Positions 33,347 to 42,870 are shown, numbered from the stretch's first letter. The stretch is DNA of 64,000 bases from JACVRM01 sp963817375 (GCA_963817375.1 CAWFOB010000006.1:558001-622000), one strand, 5' to 3'. Numbers and translations are program-made. The notes: generated by a model from the letters alone, not told the origin.

Positions 33347-35830
33347 GTGCCGAGGGACCTGCCCACCGGGACGGTGACGTTCCTGTTCACTGACATCGAG
33401 GGCTCCACCCGCCTCCTGCGGCAGCTCGGGCCTGACGGCTACGCGGAGGCGCTCGCCGAGCACCGCGGCGTCCTGCGGGATGTGTTCGCCGCCGAGGGGG
33501 GTGTGGAGGTCGACACCCAGGGGGATGCGCTCTTCGTCGCTTTCCCGACCGCCGCTGGGGCCGTCACCGCTGCGGCCTCGGGGCAGCGCGCGCTCGCGCC
33601 GGGGCCGATCACGGTGCGAATGGGTCTGCACACCGGCACACCCACCATGGGTTCAGAGGGCTACGTCGGGATCGACGTCCACCGCGGCGCGCGGGTCGCC
33701 GCACTCGCCCACGGCGGCCAGGTGATCGTCTCCGCCACGGCGGCGGCGCTCCTCGGTGATGAGCCGCTGCGGGATCTCGGACGCCATCGCCTCAAGGACT
33801 TCGACGCCCCCGCCCAGCTGTTTCAGCTCGGCACCTCGGAGTTCCCACCGCTGCGAACGCCGGGCGCTGTCGATCTCCCGACTCCGGCCACTCACTTCCT
33901 CGGACGTGAGCGCGAGCTTTTCGAGGCCGCCGCGCTGTGGCTCGACCGCGAGCCGCGCGTGCTCACGATCATCGGTCCGGGCGGCACGGGCAAGACGCGA
34001 TTCTCGCTAGAGCTCGCCCGGTTCCTGGCCGAAGAGGCGGACGGTGGCACGGTGTTCGTAGCTCTCGCCCCCGTTCGCGACCCAGCATTGGTCGTGCCCC
34101 TGATTGCCGCGCGCCTGGGCGCCTCCGGCGACGATGCAGCCGCGATCGCGACGCGGATCGGCGAGAAGCCGGCCCACGTCGTCCTCGACAACCTGGAGCA
34201 GCTCCTGCCCGACGCAGCCCGGCCGCTCGCCGAGCTACTTGCTGCCGCCCCGGCTCTTCGGATCGTGGCGACGAGCCGTGAGCCGCTGCGGATAGCCGGT
34301 GAGTCCGAGTTCGATCTGCCGCCGATGGACGAGGGCGACGCCGTCGCGCTGTTCATCGAACGGGCGCAGGCTGTCCGCGCCGACGTCGGTGACTCGCCCG
34401 CCGTGCACGAGCTGACCCGCCGCTTGGACGGGCTCCCGCTCGCGATCGAGCTCGCCGCGGCGCGGGTCAAGCTGCTCGGCCCCGAGCAGCTGCTCGAGCA
34501 CATCGCGCAGCGGCTCGACCTGCTCAAGGGCGGCCGCGACGCCGACGAGCGCCACGCAACGCTGCGCGCCACCATCGGCTGGAGCTACGACCTCCTCGAC
34601 GACGACGAACGGCAGCTCTTCGCCCGGCTCGCAGTATTCCGCGGCGGCTGCACCCTCGACGCGGCCGAAGCGGTCTGTGACGCAGACCTCGACACACTGG
34701 CGTCGCTGCTCGACAAGAGCCTCGTCCGCCGCCGCACCGCTGCGAACGGGGAGGAGCGCTTCTGGATGCTCGAGACGATCCGCGAGTTCGCACGGGAGCA
34801 CCTTGAGGCCTCGGGTGAGGAGGATGCCTTGCGGCGGCTGCAGACCGAGTGGTTGCTCGGGCTCGCCGATCGCGCGGGCACCCGCGGAACTGTCGGTATC
34901 GCCGGCAAGTGGGACGTCGAGCTCGTCGCGCCCGAGATCGACAACGTGCGCGCTCTGCTCGATTGGGCGGCCGAACACGACCCCGAGTGTGGTCTCGCCC
35001 TGGCCGCGTCGCTGGAGGGGTTCTGGCTCGTTCGTGAGCCGATCGAGGGCGCGTCACGTCTCGAACCACTGCTCGCACGGACCCAGGACGCCGAGCCGGA
35101 GCTTCGCGCCCACGCCTTGCGGGCACTCGGCGGTGCGCTCCAGCTCTCCGGCGAACCCGAACGCGCCGCGCCCTGCTACCAGCACAGCCTCGAGCTCTTC
35201 ATCGCGAGCGGAGACGAGGCCCAGACGGCGAACCTCCGCTACCGCGTCGCTGCAAACATGGTGGACAGGGGCGAGACGCCCGCCGCCTGGCCGCTGCTCG
35301 AGGAATCACTCCGTACGTTCCGGCAGCTCGGCCTCCGTCGCGGCGAAGCCCAGGCACTCGGATACCTCTCGGAGAAGGCGTACGGAGAGGGCGATCTGGC
35401 GCTCGCGATCGAGCGCTCGCTCGAGAGCGCCGAAATCGCCCACGAGTTGGGCTGGGAGTGGTGGGAGGCAGGCCAGCTCCGGAGGGCAGCAACGTTCGAG
35501 CGCGAGCGCGGCACCCTCGATGCTGCGGAGGATCATGCCCTCAGGTCGCTCGAGCTCTCTCTCGGCCTTGGCGACCGGCGGCGCGTGGTGTTCGTTGTCG
35601 CCGAGTTAGCGATTCTCGCCGTGGAGCGCGGGGACGCCGAGCGGGCCGGGCGTCTCTGGGGCGCTGTCGAGAGCGAAGTGAGCTCTGCACCGGTCGCCGA
35701 GTGGGAGCGCTACCACGAGGAGCTCGAAAGCCTCGTCCTGCGCGCAGACGGCCCTGCGTTCAGTGAAGCGCGTGCAGAGGGCAGCCTGATGTCGATAGTC
35801 GAGGCTGCCGGCCTGGTCCCGGCCGGCTAG
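33347..35830 (+). CDS. Class III nucleotide cyclase - NB-ARC ATPase - TPR regulator
   Basis: 827 residues. Cyclase domain at residues 5-165 (TFLFTDIEGSTRLL; VDTQGDALFVAF; GLHTGTP), then LGRERELFEAAALW and an ATPase core with Walker A GPGGTGKTR (about 215), Walker B VVLDNLEQLL and sensor TSREPLR. GGRDADERHATLRATIGWSYDLLDDD (about 395-420) is the NB-ARC-type winged helix. From about 520 onward come TPR units (LRALGGALQLSGEPERAAPCYQHSLELF). It belongs with the truncated gene at 1-1227. Such proteins lack a C-terminal LuxR helix-turn-helix here, so they probably signal through cyclic nucleotide or protein contacts. Start GTG 33347. Confidence 0.9.
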   Translation: MPRDLPTGTVTFLFTDIEGSTRLLRQLGPDGYAEALAEHRGVLRDVFAAEGGVEVDTQGDALFVAFPTAAGAVTAAASGQRALAPGPITVRMGLHTGTPTMGSEGYVGIDVHRGARVAALAHGGQVIVSATAAALLGDEPLRDLGRHRLKDFDAPAQLFQLGTSEFPPLRTPGAVDLPTPATHFLGRERELFEAAALWLDREPRVLTIIGPGGTGKTRFSLELARFLAEEADGGTVFVALAPVRDPALVVPLIAARLGASGDDAAAIATRIGEKPAHVVLDNLEQLLPDAARPLAELLAAAPALRIVATSREPLRIAGESEFDLPPMDEGDAVALFIERAQAVRADVGDSPAVHELTRRLDGLPLAIELAAARVKLLGPEQLLEHIAQRLDLLKGGRDADERHATLRATIGWSYDLLDDDERQLFARLAVFRGGCTLDAAEAVCDADLDTLASLLDKSLVRRRTAANGEERFWMLETIREFAREHLEASGEEDALRRLQTEWLLGLADRAGTRGTVGIAGKWDVELVAPEIDNVRALLDWAAEHDPECGLALAASLEGFWLVREPIEGASRLEPLLARTQDAEPELRAHALRALGGALQLSGEPERAAPCYQHSLELFIASGDEAQTANLRYRVAANMVDRGETPAAWPLLEESLRTFRQLGLRRGEAQALGYLSEKAYGEGDLALAIERSLESAEIAHELGWEWWEAGQLRRAATFERERGTLDAAEDHALRSLELSLGLGDRRRVVFVVAELAILAVERGDAERAGRLWGAVESEVSSAPVAEWERYHEELESLVLRADGPAFSEARAEGSLMSIVEAAGLVPAG

Positions 35831-35857
35831 CCGGTTAGGAGTTCTCGGAGGGGGCGC

Positions 35858-35889
35858 GGAAGGTTTGAAAGCTGTCCCGTTAGGTCCAT
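35858..35889. repeat. Dispersed repeat, copy A
   Basis: GGAAGGTTTGAAAGC followed by TGTCCCGTTAGGTCCAT. It matches copy B (42747-42779) at 24 of the last 27 positions, with one inserted base near the 5' end. It lies 28 bases after the cyclase-ATPase stop. Function unknown. Confidence 0.6.
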
Positions 35890-36037
35890 CGTCGAACCCT
35901 GCAAGCGCGGGGGTTGTGGCTTCGAAGCGGAGCGTCCTCGTCGAGCACCCGGGCCTATCTGGGAGCTGTCGAAGTGCCGGGAAGGCCGAGCAAAGCCCGG
36001 CCTCCCCGGGTGGAAACATGCAGGCTGGATAGGGCGT

Positions 36038-36506
36038 TCAGTCGGGGCTGAGCGGCGGTCCGAGCAGCGTCATGTCGTACTTCTCGAAGATCGCGGCGAT
36101 TGCCGTCCGGTCGGCGGTGCCGTTCCGGGTCGCCGGGCCGAGCTCTTCGTAGAACTTGTGGCCGCCGCCGGGGGTGTAGACGACGATGACCTCGCCCGGC
36201 TCGTCGGTCAGGTTGAGGAACGCGTGCGGGACCCTGAGGGGAGATAGGCGAAGCCGCCCTCCTCGATGTGGAACGTCTCGTCGCCGATCTGGATCTTGTA
36301 GCGGCCCTTCAGAGCGTGGATCGTCTCCTCCTGCTTGTGGTGGACATGCAGCGGCGGGCCGCCTTCGGCGCGACCTCGACGATGAAGTAGTCGAAGGCGC
36401 CACCGGTGTCCTCACCGGTGACCTTGAAGATGAGGTCACGTCCGGGGCCGGACTGGAGCCGAAGCCCATCGTTTGGGGCGAGAACGGTGTATGGGAGCGT
36501 CGTCAT
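36038..36506 (-). CDS. Cupin-domain protein, frameshifted
   Basis: About 155 residues. MTTLPYTVLAPNDGLRLQSG, then FKVTGEDTGGAFDYFIVEVAP, a metal-binding motif in the third frame (PPLHVHHKQEETIHALKGRY), RVPHAFLNLTDEPGEV (motif 2) and a helical C-terminus (AIAAIFEKYDMTLLGPPL). Shifts near 36360 and 36244 break it. AGGAG six bases upstream supports ATG 36506; an ATG at 36512 is also in frame. It lies 60 bases downstream of a second cupin, and both are divergent from a MarR gene, suggesting MarR control of the pair. Confidence 0.82.
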
Positions 36507-36566
36507 GTTCATCTCCTGTCTCGGCCCGCCGGTGTGTGAGCGGGCGCGCGTGGCTGGGGGTGCTGG

Positions 36567-37080
36567 TCAGTGGCCGGGAGGCGGGCCTGGGGGGCCGAGG
36601 ATCTCGAACCCGTTTCGCAGGGCGATCGCCGCGAGCCTCGCCATGTCCGGCGGGCCCTCCATCGGCGGGGGGAGGACGCGCTCGGGAGCGGGCTCACCGA
36701 CTTCGCGCTGGAATCCCTCGAACTGCATCGGCGCGAAGCCGACCAGCACTTTCGCTCCGCCTGCCTCGGCGTAGAAGGTGTGCGGCACCCCTTTGGGGCC
36801 GAACGCGAACCCGCCGGCCTTCAAGGAGAGGCGGGTGTCGGCGACCCAGACGGTGAGCTCGCCCTCGAGGACGTAGAACCACTCGTCCTCCTCGGCATGA
36901 ACGTGCCAGGGAGGGCCGACGCCCTCGGGCACGACGACCTCGACCAGCCCGTACTGGCCGTCCGTGTCGTCGCGGCCGATCTTGATCGTTTGCAGCATGT
37001 CGAGGAGCCAGATCGCCTCGCCCTCGTCGGCTGCGAGTCCGTATCCGAGCTTTGCTCGCTCGCGGAGCGATGGTGGTCAT
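36567..37080 (-). CDS. Cupin-domain protein, frameshifted
   Basis: About 171 residues. After MTTIAPRASK and one extra A near 37050 the frame continues LGYGLAADEGEAIWLLDMLQTIKIGRDD, then PPWHVHAEEDEWFYVLEGELTVWV (cupin motif 1: HVH...E) and GVPHTFYAEAGGAKVLVGFAPM (motif 2). The C-terminus (MARLAAIALRNGFEILGPP) parallels that of the neighbouring cupin, so the two are probably paralogues. AGGAAAGGAAG precedes ATG 37080. First gene of the unit facing the MarR gene. Confidence 0.84.
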
Positions 37081-37114
37081 CGTCACTTCCTTTCCTCGCT
37101 CGTCTGATATGATG

Positions 37115-37142
37115 TGCAACCGTCTATAGGAGAACAGTTGCA
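37115..37142. promoter_or_regulatory. Candidate MarR operator over its own ribosome site
   Basis: TGCAAC (37115-37120) and GTTGCA (37137-37142) form a perfect 6-bp dyad with a 16-base spacer that contains the ribosome site AGGAG (37129-37133). It lies between the divergent MarR and cupin genes. Confidence 0.45.
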
Positions 37143-37642
37143 AAGCGAACTATCTCAGAAGGAACCATCCTTGTCAAGCCCCTCGCCCGAGCGCCTGCGC
37201 GCCTGGCGGCTCTTCTTCGAAAGCGCGCTCGCGCTCCTCGACGTGCTCGACACAGAGCTCGAACACGGCGGCCGGCATCCCGCATGCGCTGGTACGACGT
37301 CCTCGTCCAACTCGAGGAATCACCCGACGGCATCCCGATGAACGCGCTCGCCGACCGGATCCTCTACAGCAAGAGCGGCTTCACCCGCGTCATCGACCGC
37401 ATGGAAGAAGCCGGGCTCGTCCGCCGCCTCCGCCCCCAACACGACCGACGCACGATCCTCATCGTCCTCACCGACAAGGGCACCGCAAACGATGGAACAC
37501 GCCCGCCGCTACCACCGCGACGGAATCGAACGCCACTTCTCCCAGCACCTCACCCGACGCCGACATCAAGGCCCTCACCCGCGCCCTCGAAAAGATCAGC
37601 ACCCACGCCCGCCCACTCCGCCCCGGACGCATCCGCAGCTAA
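37138..37642 (+). CDS. MarR-family transcriptional regulator, frameshifted
   Basis: About 165 residues. TTG 37138 follows AGGAG by five bases. SPERLRAWRLFFESALALLDVLDTELE is the first helix pair. MRWYDVLVQLEESPDGIPMNALADRILYSKSGFTRVIDRMEEAGLVRRL is the winged helix with recognition helix SKSGFTRVIDRME, and HDRRTILIVLTDKG the wing. EHARRYHRDGIERHFSQHLT and ALEKISTHARPLRPG complete the dimer helices. The frame changes near 37280 (two extra bases), 37490 and 37560. Divergent from the cupin pair, which it probably represses. Confidence 0.85.
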
Positions 37643-37808
37643 ACACCAACCCAGGCCAGTGCGATCGATCCGATCTGCATGCCTCAGGCCCGACTCGCGC
37701 TACTGGATCGGCGGTGGGAGGGGCGGCCGTGCTTGCCTGATCAGGCGGGCGTCGTGCTACCACAGGTGCCTGTCGCCTCACGAGCGCGCCCTGGCTGCCA
37801 CAACCGCG

Positions 37809-39480
37809 TCACCGACGGTCCCGGCCGGCGCCGGTCTCACGACGGTAGGCGTCGACGGCGGCCTCGAGCGTCGGGAAGAAGTGCGCCGGATCGATTGTTC
37901 GAGTGAGCTCGTAGCGCTCGATCTTGCGGCGAACCGGATCCTTCATCTCGGCGAAGACGAGCGACGTGCCCTTGGCGTTGAGTGCCTCGTCGAGGTCCTC
38001 GAGCATGTCCGCTGCCGTCGTGTCGACATCGGTGATCGGCTCGGCCGCGACGAGGATCCAGGCCGGCGGGGGGTCGACCGAGGCGAGACGACGGACCTGC
38101 TCCCGGAATGTCCGTGCGTTGGCGAAGAAGAGCGGCGCGTCGAAGCGAAGGATCACCAGTCCCGGGAGCAGCTCGGCGTCGGGGTAGCTCTTCACGTCGT
38201 GATAGCCGGGGAGGCCGGCGACACGACCCAGCACCGTCTGGTATGGCCACCAGGAACGTCGGAATGCCACACCGACGGACACGGCAACGGCGATGGCGAT
38301 CCCGTAGAGCACTCCGAACAGCACGACCCCGAGGAACGCAGCGATCGAGACACCGAACTCCGTGCGGCGCTGATGCCAGAGCCGCGCCGTGCCGCCAATA
38401 TCGGCCAGCGAGAGGGAAGCGGCGATGACGACCGCCGCGAGCGTCGGCTGAGGCAGATTCCGCAGCAGGCCAGGAACGAGGACGAGCATCAGCGTGATGG
38501 CCGCTGCGCCGACCAGACCGGTCACCTGAGTCTTCGCGCCCGCCTGCTCCGCGACAGCCGTCCGCGAGCCACTCGTGCTCACCGGGAATCCCTGGAAGAA
38601 CCCGGCCGCGATGTTGGCAGCCCCGATGCCGATCATCTCCTGGTCGCCGTCGATCTCCTGCCCGGTCCGGTCCGCGAACGCGGACGCCGTCGCGATCGTG
38701 TCGGCGAGCGCCACGAGCGCGATCCCCACCGCTCCTGCGAACAGGAGCGGCAGATCGTGAGACCCCCACGCGAGGGACCGTGAACGGCGGGAACCCCTGC
38801 GGCAGGGTCCCCACGAGCTGCACCCCGTGCGCCGCCAGGTCGAACAGGCTCGCGGCGGCGATCGACAGCACCACAGCCAGGAGCACGCCTGGGATCTTCG
38901 GAAGCACTCGCCCAAACACGACGATCGCCGCGAGTCCGAAGATGCCGACCGCGAGCGCGGCTGCCACCGTCTCGTGGTTGGCGACGCCCTTGACGAAGCC
39001 CCTCAACTCGGGGATGAACCCGTCGGCGTCGACCGAGAATCCGAACAGCTTCGGGAGCTGGCCGACGAGGATCGTCAGAGCGAGCCCGTTCATGTAGCCG
39101 ATCATCGTCGGCTTCGAGAGCAGGTCGGCGACGAAGCCGAGCCTGGTGACTCCGCCGAGGACCATGATCGCTCCGACCATGAGGCCGAGCACCGAGGCGA
39201 GCGCCACGGCACGAGCCGGATCGCCCTGAGCTACGACTAGCGGCAGGATCGTCGCCGCGATCATCGGCCCGAGCGACGAGTCCGGACCGAGCACGAGGAT
39301 CTTCGACGGGCCGAAGGCTGCGTACCCGACGAGGCAGAGGATCGACGTGTACAGGCCGGTGATCGGCGGGAGCCCGGCCAACTCCGCATACGCCATGCCT
39401 TGCGGCACCAGGAGGGTGGCCAACACCAACCCCGCCACGACATCCTTCGTCAGCCAGGCGGCCCGATACGAGGAGAGCAT
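37809..39480 (-). CDS. SulP-family anion transporter with STAS domain, frameshifted
   Basis: About 557 residues. LTKDVVAGLVLATLLVPQGMAYAELAGLPPITGLYTS is the SulP N-terminal signature. Ten to twelve membrane helices follow, with IGIGAANIAAGFFQGFPVSTSGSRTAV mid-way. The cytoplasmic C-terminus is a STAS domain (LVILRFDAPLFFANARTFREQV; AEPITDVDTTAADMLEDLDEAL). It imports sulfate, bicarbonate or another anion. One extra base in a C5 run near 38763 breaks the frame between the two halves. No ribosome site is seen for ATG 39480. Third gene after lipid kinase and PAP2. Confidence 0.9.
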
Positions 39481-39530
39481 CTGTATCCCGGGAACCGCGG
39501 GGACCCTGCGTCGCTCGGGCGGTGTCGAGC

Positions 39531-40280
39531 CTACGGCGATTGCTCGTCTCCCGACTCAGCCCCGGCCGGACCAGATGGTCGCGGGTGCACATCGCGCTCG
39601 CCCGTCCACCGTTGCGTGGCGGCGAATGTCACCAGGGTGACGCCGATGCCGAGGAGTGATCCGGCGGTCACGTCCGTGAGCCAGTGGACCTGAAGGTAGG
39701 TTCGGCTCCAGGCCATGCCGACGATCCCGACGGCGGCGATCGTCCACCAGAGCCGGCGGCGTGGCCCCGGCACGGTGAACAAGACGACGAGGGCGACACA
39801 GGTTGCCCCGGCGTAGGCGGCATGCCCCGAGGGGAAGGAGGCGCCCGAGGGGTGGATGAGCCCGCCAGGCGGGCGGGGACGGTCGACATGTGCTTTGAGC
39901 AGCGTCGAGAGCAGGGGTGTCAGGGCTTCGGTGGCGGCGAACGCGAGCAGGGCGAGCCATCGCCGCGCGACGAGGAGAACCACTCCGATCACTGCGATCG
40001 AGAGCGCCCGCCCGAGGCCGCGGCCGAGCCAGTTGAAGACGAGCGCGAGGTGCTCGAGTGCCGGCGTGGAGATGTCCTGCATCGCCTCCGCCCAGCTGCG
40101 CTCGAGGGCGAGCGGCTCGGCGGGTACCAGAGCCGCCGTGAGCCCGACGAGCGCGAGCAGGGCGGCTCCGATCAACAGCACGCGCTCGGGATGCACGAAG
40201 AACTGCTCGCTTCCGAGCCCAGTCCTCCACCCTGAGGTTGCCGATGGTGGCAGTGGACGCCTCGCGTTGGTCGCGGCCAC
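39531..40280 (-). CDS. PAP2-family membrane phosphatase
   Basis: 249 residues with five to six membrane helices and the acid-phosphatase motifs: KAHVDRPRP (motif 1), FPSGHAAYAG (motif 2) and SRTYLQVHWLTDV (motif 3 His). It dephosphorylates lipid phosphates, such as phosphatidic acid or undecaprenyl pyrophosphate, at the membrane. GTG 40280 starts two bases after the stop of the lipid kinase gene, so the two should be co-translated: a kinase and a phosphatase for related lipid substrates. Confidence 0.9.
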   Translation of the reverse strand: MAATNARRPLPPSATSGWRTGLGSEQFFVHPERVLLIGAALLALVGLTAALVPAEPLALERSWAEAMQDISTPALEHLALVFNWLGRGLGRALSIAVIGVVLLVARRWLALLAFAATEALTPLLSTLLKAHVDRPRPPGGLIHPSGASFPSGHAAYAGATCVALVVLFTVPGPRRRLWWTIAAVGIVGMAWSRTYLQVHWLTDVTAGSLLGIGVTLVTFAATQRWTGERDVHPRPSGPAGAESGDEQSP

Positions 40281-40282
40281 GC

Positions 40283-41644
40283 TCAGCCGCGCGTGGTCGC
40301 GATCTCCCAGAACTCGCGCAGCGACGAGGCGCTGAGAGTCGGCCGCAGCGCCGCCGGCGAGAGCCCGGTCACGCTAGGCGGGAGCCGGACGCGCAGCGCC
40401 GCCGGTGTGATCGTGAAGCGGAGCGGAGGCTCGAGGACGACCGCTTCGCCGTCGATGCCCGCCGCGACGGCCGAGCCGGACTCGACCTGGAAACGGTCGG
40501 CCGACCACTCGGTCCAGCCCTCGAATCGGCGGACCTGCCGCGACGCCTCGAGCGAGACGAGTTTCGCGGCCGCCGTCGCCCCTCTGATCTCGATTGCGAC
40601 GATGCCGAGTTGCCCGGTATCCATCCGCGGCCGGGAGCCGGACCCGACCAATGCATCCAGCACGTAGGGGTTGTTCGAGACGAGCAGCAGCTGGGCTGAG
40701 CGCTCCCCGCCACCATCCGGCCCGGCGAAGCGGAGGTCGAAGGGCTTCGCGCGCGGCCCGAGCAGCTCGGGCAGCATCTTCTGCACCGTCTCCCGCTTGG
40801 CGTCACGGTACGCCTCCGACTGAACGATCTCCGCATAGATCCCGAGTGAGACGTTGTTCACGAAGACCCGCTCGTTCACGAACGCGAGATCGATCGTGCG
40901 CTCTGTCCCGGACGTGAACGCATCGAGCGCGCCGACGACGTCACCGCGATCGAGTCCGAGATCCAACGCAAGATGGTTCCGCGTTCCGGCAGGCACGCAC
41001 ACGAACGCGACGCCGCGCTCCATCGCGATCTGAGCGACAAGAGCCTGCGAGCCGTCGCCGCCCGCCATGCCGATCACCTCGGCCGAGCGGGCAGCCTCAT
41101 GCGCAAGCGCCGAGAGATCGTCGCCCGGACGAAGCAGCACCGGCTCGATACCACGCCGTTCCGCCTCCGCGACGAGCTCGAAGCGCTCGACCTTGCCACC
41201 GCCCGACCGCGGATTCATCAAGAGCACGGCCCTCCCCGCGGCTGCCCGGGAGCGAGAGCCGTTGACGCGCGATGGAGCGGGAGGCGGTTCCCGATACCTC
41301 GACCACCGGAGTGCCCTGCGGGTGGCAACGGTGAAGACAACACCTGCGGCAACCACGACGACGAGCTCATCGACCGCGCCGCGCACGACCATCAGCACCG
41401 CGCCGGCGACCAACGCAGCCACCGCGAGCCCTGCAGCAACCGAACGGACCGCTCCGAGACGCGTCAGAGCGACCCAACCGAGTGCAGCCGCGATGCCAAG
41501 CGCCACGAGCACGAGCAGGAGGGTCACGACGTTCGCCAGCAACAGCGCGACGAGCGCAAGAACCAGGCCGACGGCAGCCAGGAGCGCACACCACGCCCAG
41601 GCACGCGCCCGCAAGCGATCCCGACCAGACGACCTAGGCTTCAC
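40283..41644 (-). CDS. Diacylglycerol kinase-like lipid kinase with N-terminal membrane region
   Basis: About 453 residues. Four to five membrane helices (CALLAAVGLVLALVALLLANVVTLL; RSVAAGLAVAALVAGAVLMVV) precede a DAGK/YegS catalytic domain. That domain shows AVLLMNPRSGGGK (about 150), VIGMAGGDGSQALVAQ (nucleotide-binding GGDG), PAGTRNHLALDLGLD and ASVNNVSLGIYAEIVQ-like. It phosphorylates diacylglycerol or a related lipid. I prefer GTG 41644 (GGAGG upstream); the frame is open to GTG 41749. Unlike bare YegS proteins it carries its own membrane domain. It heads a unit with PAP2 and SulP genes. Confidence 0.88.
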   Translation of the reverse strand: MKPRSSGRDRLRARAWAWCALLAAVGLVLALVALLLANVVTLLLVLVALGIAAALGWVALTRLGAVRSVAAGLAVAALVAGAVLMVVRGAVDELVVVVAAGVVFTVATRRALRWSRYREPPPAPSRVNGSRSRAAAGRAVLLMNPRSGGGKVERFELVAEAERRGIEPVLLRPGDDLSALAHEAARSAEVIGMAGGDGSQALVAQIAMERGVAFVCVPAGTRNHLALDLGLDRGDVVGALDAFTSGTERTIDLAFVNERVFVNNVSLGIYAEIVQSEAYRDAKRETVQKMLPELLGPRAKPFDLRFAGPDGGGERSAQLLLVSNNPYVLDALVGSGSRPRMDTGQLGIVAIEIRGATAAAKLVSLEASRQVRRFEGWTEWSADRFQVESGSAVAAGIDGEAVVLEPPLRFTITPAALRVRLPPSVTGLSPAALRPTLSASSLREFWEIATTRG

Positions 41645-41782
41645 GACCTTGAACACCTCCGACGGGCTCGGGGCGCCGATGCCCTCGGAGCCATTCTCCC
41701 AGCTACCGACGAGGTGAGCCCGCTCGCCCGCGAGATCAGCGTGTCGCACTCACGCCTGGCGCAGCGACCGCTCAGCCGATGC

Positions 41783-41807
41783 GTGCTACCAACGGTGCTA
41801 CCAAACG
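41783..41807. repeat. Short tandem repeat
   Basis: GTGCTACCAACG (41783-41794) is followed by GTGCTACCAAACG (41795-41807). A single GTGCTACCA occurs at 37754. It lies between the lipid kinase gene and the SDR gene. No associated integrase or tRNA end is visible. Confidence 0.5.
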
Positions 41808-41849
41808 GAGGTGCGCGTCCATTTGCGAGGGCGACTTAGCCGGTCGGCG

Positions 41850-42621
41850 TCACAGCGCCGCGAGTGACTCGGGCAGGACCTGGCCGCCGTCGACCACGAT
41901 CGTCTGCCCGGTGATGTACGCCGCTTCCTCTGTGGCGAGGAAGAGACAGGCGTTACCCACGTCCTCGGAGCTGCCAAGGCGGCCGGCCGGGATGGAGGCG
42001 GTCATCTGGGCGAGGGTCTCATCGCCAAGCTCGGCGAGTCCCTCTGTCTCGATGCTGCCCGGAAGGATGGCGTTCACCGTGATCCCCTTCGGTGACAGCT
42101 CGATCGCGGCCGTGCGCATGAATCCGAGCTGCGCCGCCTTGGTCGCACCGTAGTGCGACCAGCCGGGGGCGCCGGTGATCGGTCCCGTGATCGACGAGGT
42201 GAGAACGACGCGCCCGCGGCCGGAGCGCTCCAGGGCCGGCGTGCAGGCGCGCACCATCAGGATGCAACCCTTCACGTTCGTTGCAAGGATCGCGTCGATG
42301 TCCGCCTCGGTCATGTCTTCGATACGGGCGCTCGGGTAGACGCCGGCGTTCGCACAGAGGACGTCCAGGCCCCCGTACCGGGCGACCGTCTCGGAGACGA
42401 CCCGCTCGCAGTCAGAGGCGAGCCCGACGTCTCCGCGCACGAACGAGATCGAGCCGGACAGCCCGGAGGCCTCGCCCAGCACCGCCTCACCGGCGCTCCT
42501 GTCTCGGCCGGAAACGACGACGTTCGCGCCCGCCCGCGCGAACACACGGGCAATGCCCCCTGCCGATTCCTTTGGTGCCTCCGGTCACGAGGACGGAGCG
42601 ACCGGCAATCGAAGTGAACAT
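41850..42621 (-). CDS. Short-chain dehydrogenase/reductase (FabG-like), frameshifted
   Basis: About 256 residues. MFTSIAGRSVLVTGGTKGIGRG (cofactor motif TGxxxGIG) continues after one extra base near 42554 into IARVFARAGANVVVSGRDR. NAGVYPSARI, SSITGPITGAPGWSHYGATKAA (Ser, Tyr and Lys of the catalytic triad) and LPGSIETEGLAEL follow, ending in VDGGQ. It reduces or oxidises a ketone/alcohol; the substrate is not deducible. GGAGGG lies 7 bases before ATG 42621. Confidence 0.9.
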
Positions 42622-42746
42622 GGTGGCCCTCCTGCAGGAGTGATTCAGGTGGTCTCGGATCATGACGAACGTCCGGAGCTCGCACCTGTTCGGTACGCCT
42701 GTCGGTTGGAACGTCAGGACCTGGCCATCAGGGCCAAGACATCCTG

Positions 42747-42779
42747 GGAAAGATTTGAAAGCCGTCCGGTTAGATCCAT
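42747..42779. repeat. Dispersed repeat, copy B
   Basis: GGAAAGATTTGAAAGCC followed by GTCCGGTTAGATCCAT, matching copy A at 35858-35889. It lies in the 249-base gap between the SDR and the PLP-enzyme genes and is followed by a hairpin at 42798-42817. Confidence 0.6.
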
Positions 42780-42797
42780 GGCTCTCGGAAGCGCAAA

Positions 42798-42817
42798 CGG
42801 CCCCCTCCGAGGGGCCG
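42798..42817. terminator. Hairpin downstream of the PLP-enzyme gene
   Basis: CGGCCCC (42798-42804) and GGGGCCG (42811-42817) around CTCCGA form a perfect 7-bp stem, 54 bases beyond the stop of the minus-strand PLP-enzyme gene. Confidence 0.5.
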
Positions 42818-42870
42818 CATGTTCAGACGCGTGATCATTAGGGCCGGTCAGAACCGGCCTGGCAGAGGCG

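Noticed and set aside
37284..38783. 499-codon open frame that continues MarR into the SulP region
   Set aside because: After the recognition helix the frame turns into Pro/Arg/Ala-rich shadow; the MarR C-terminus is found in other frames after indels.
41783..41807. GTGCTACCA repeats as integrase attachment site
   Set aside because: No integrase, no tRNA 3' end and only a tandem of 12-13 bases.
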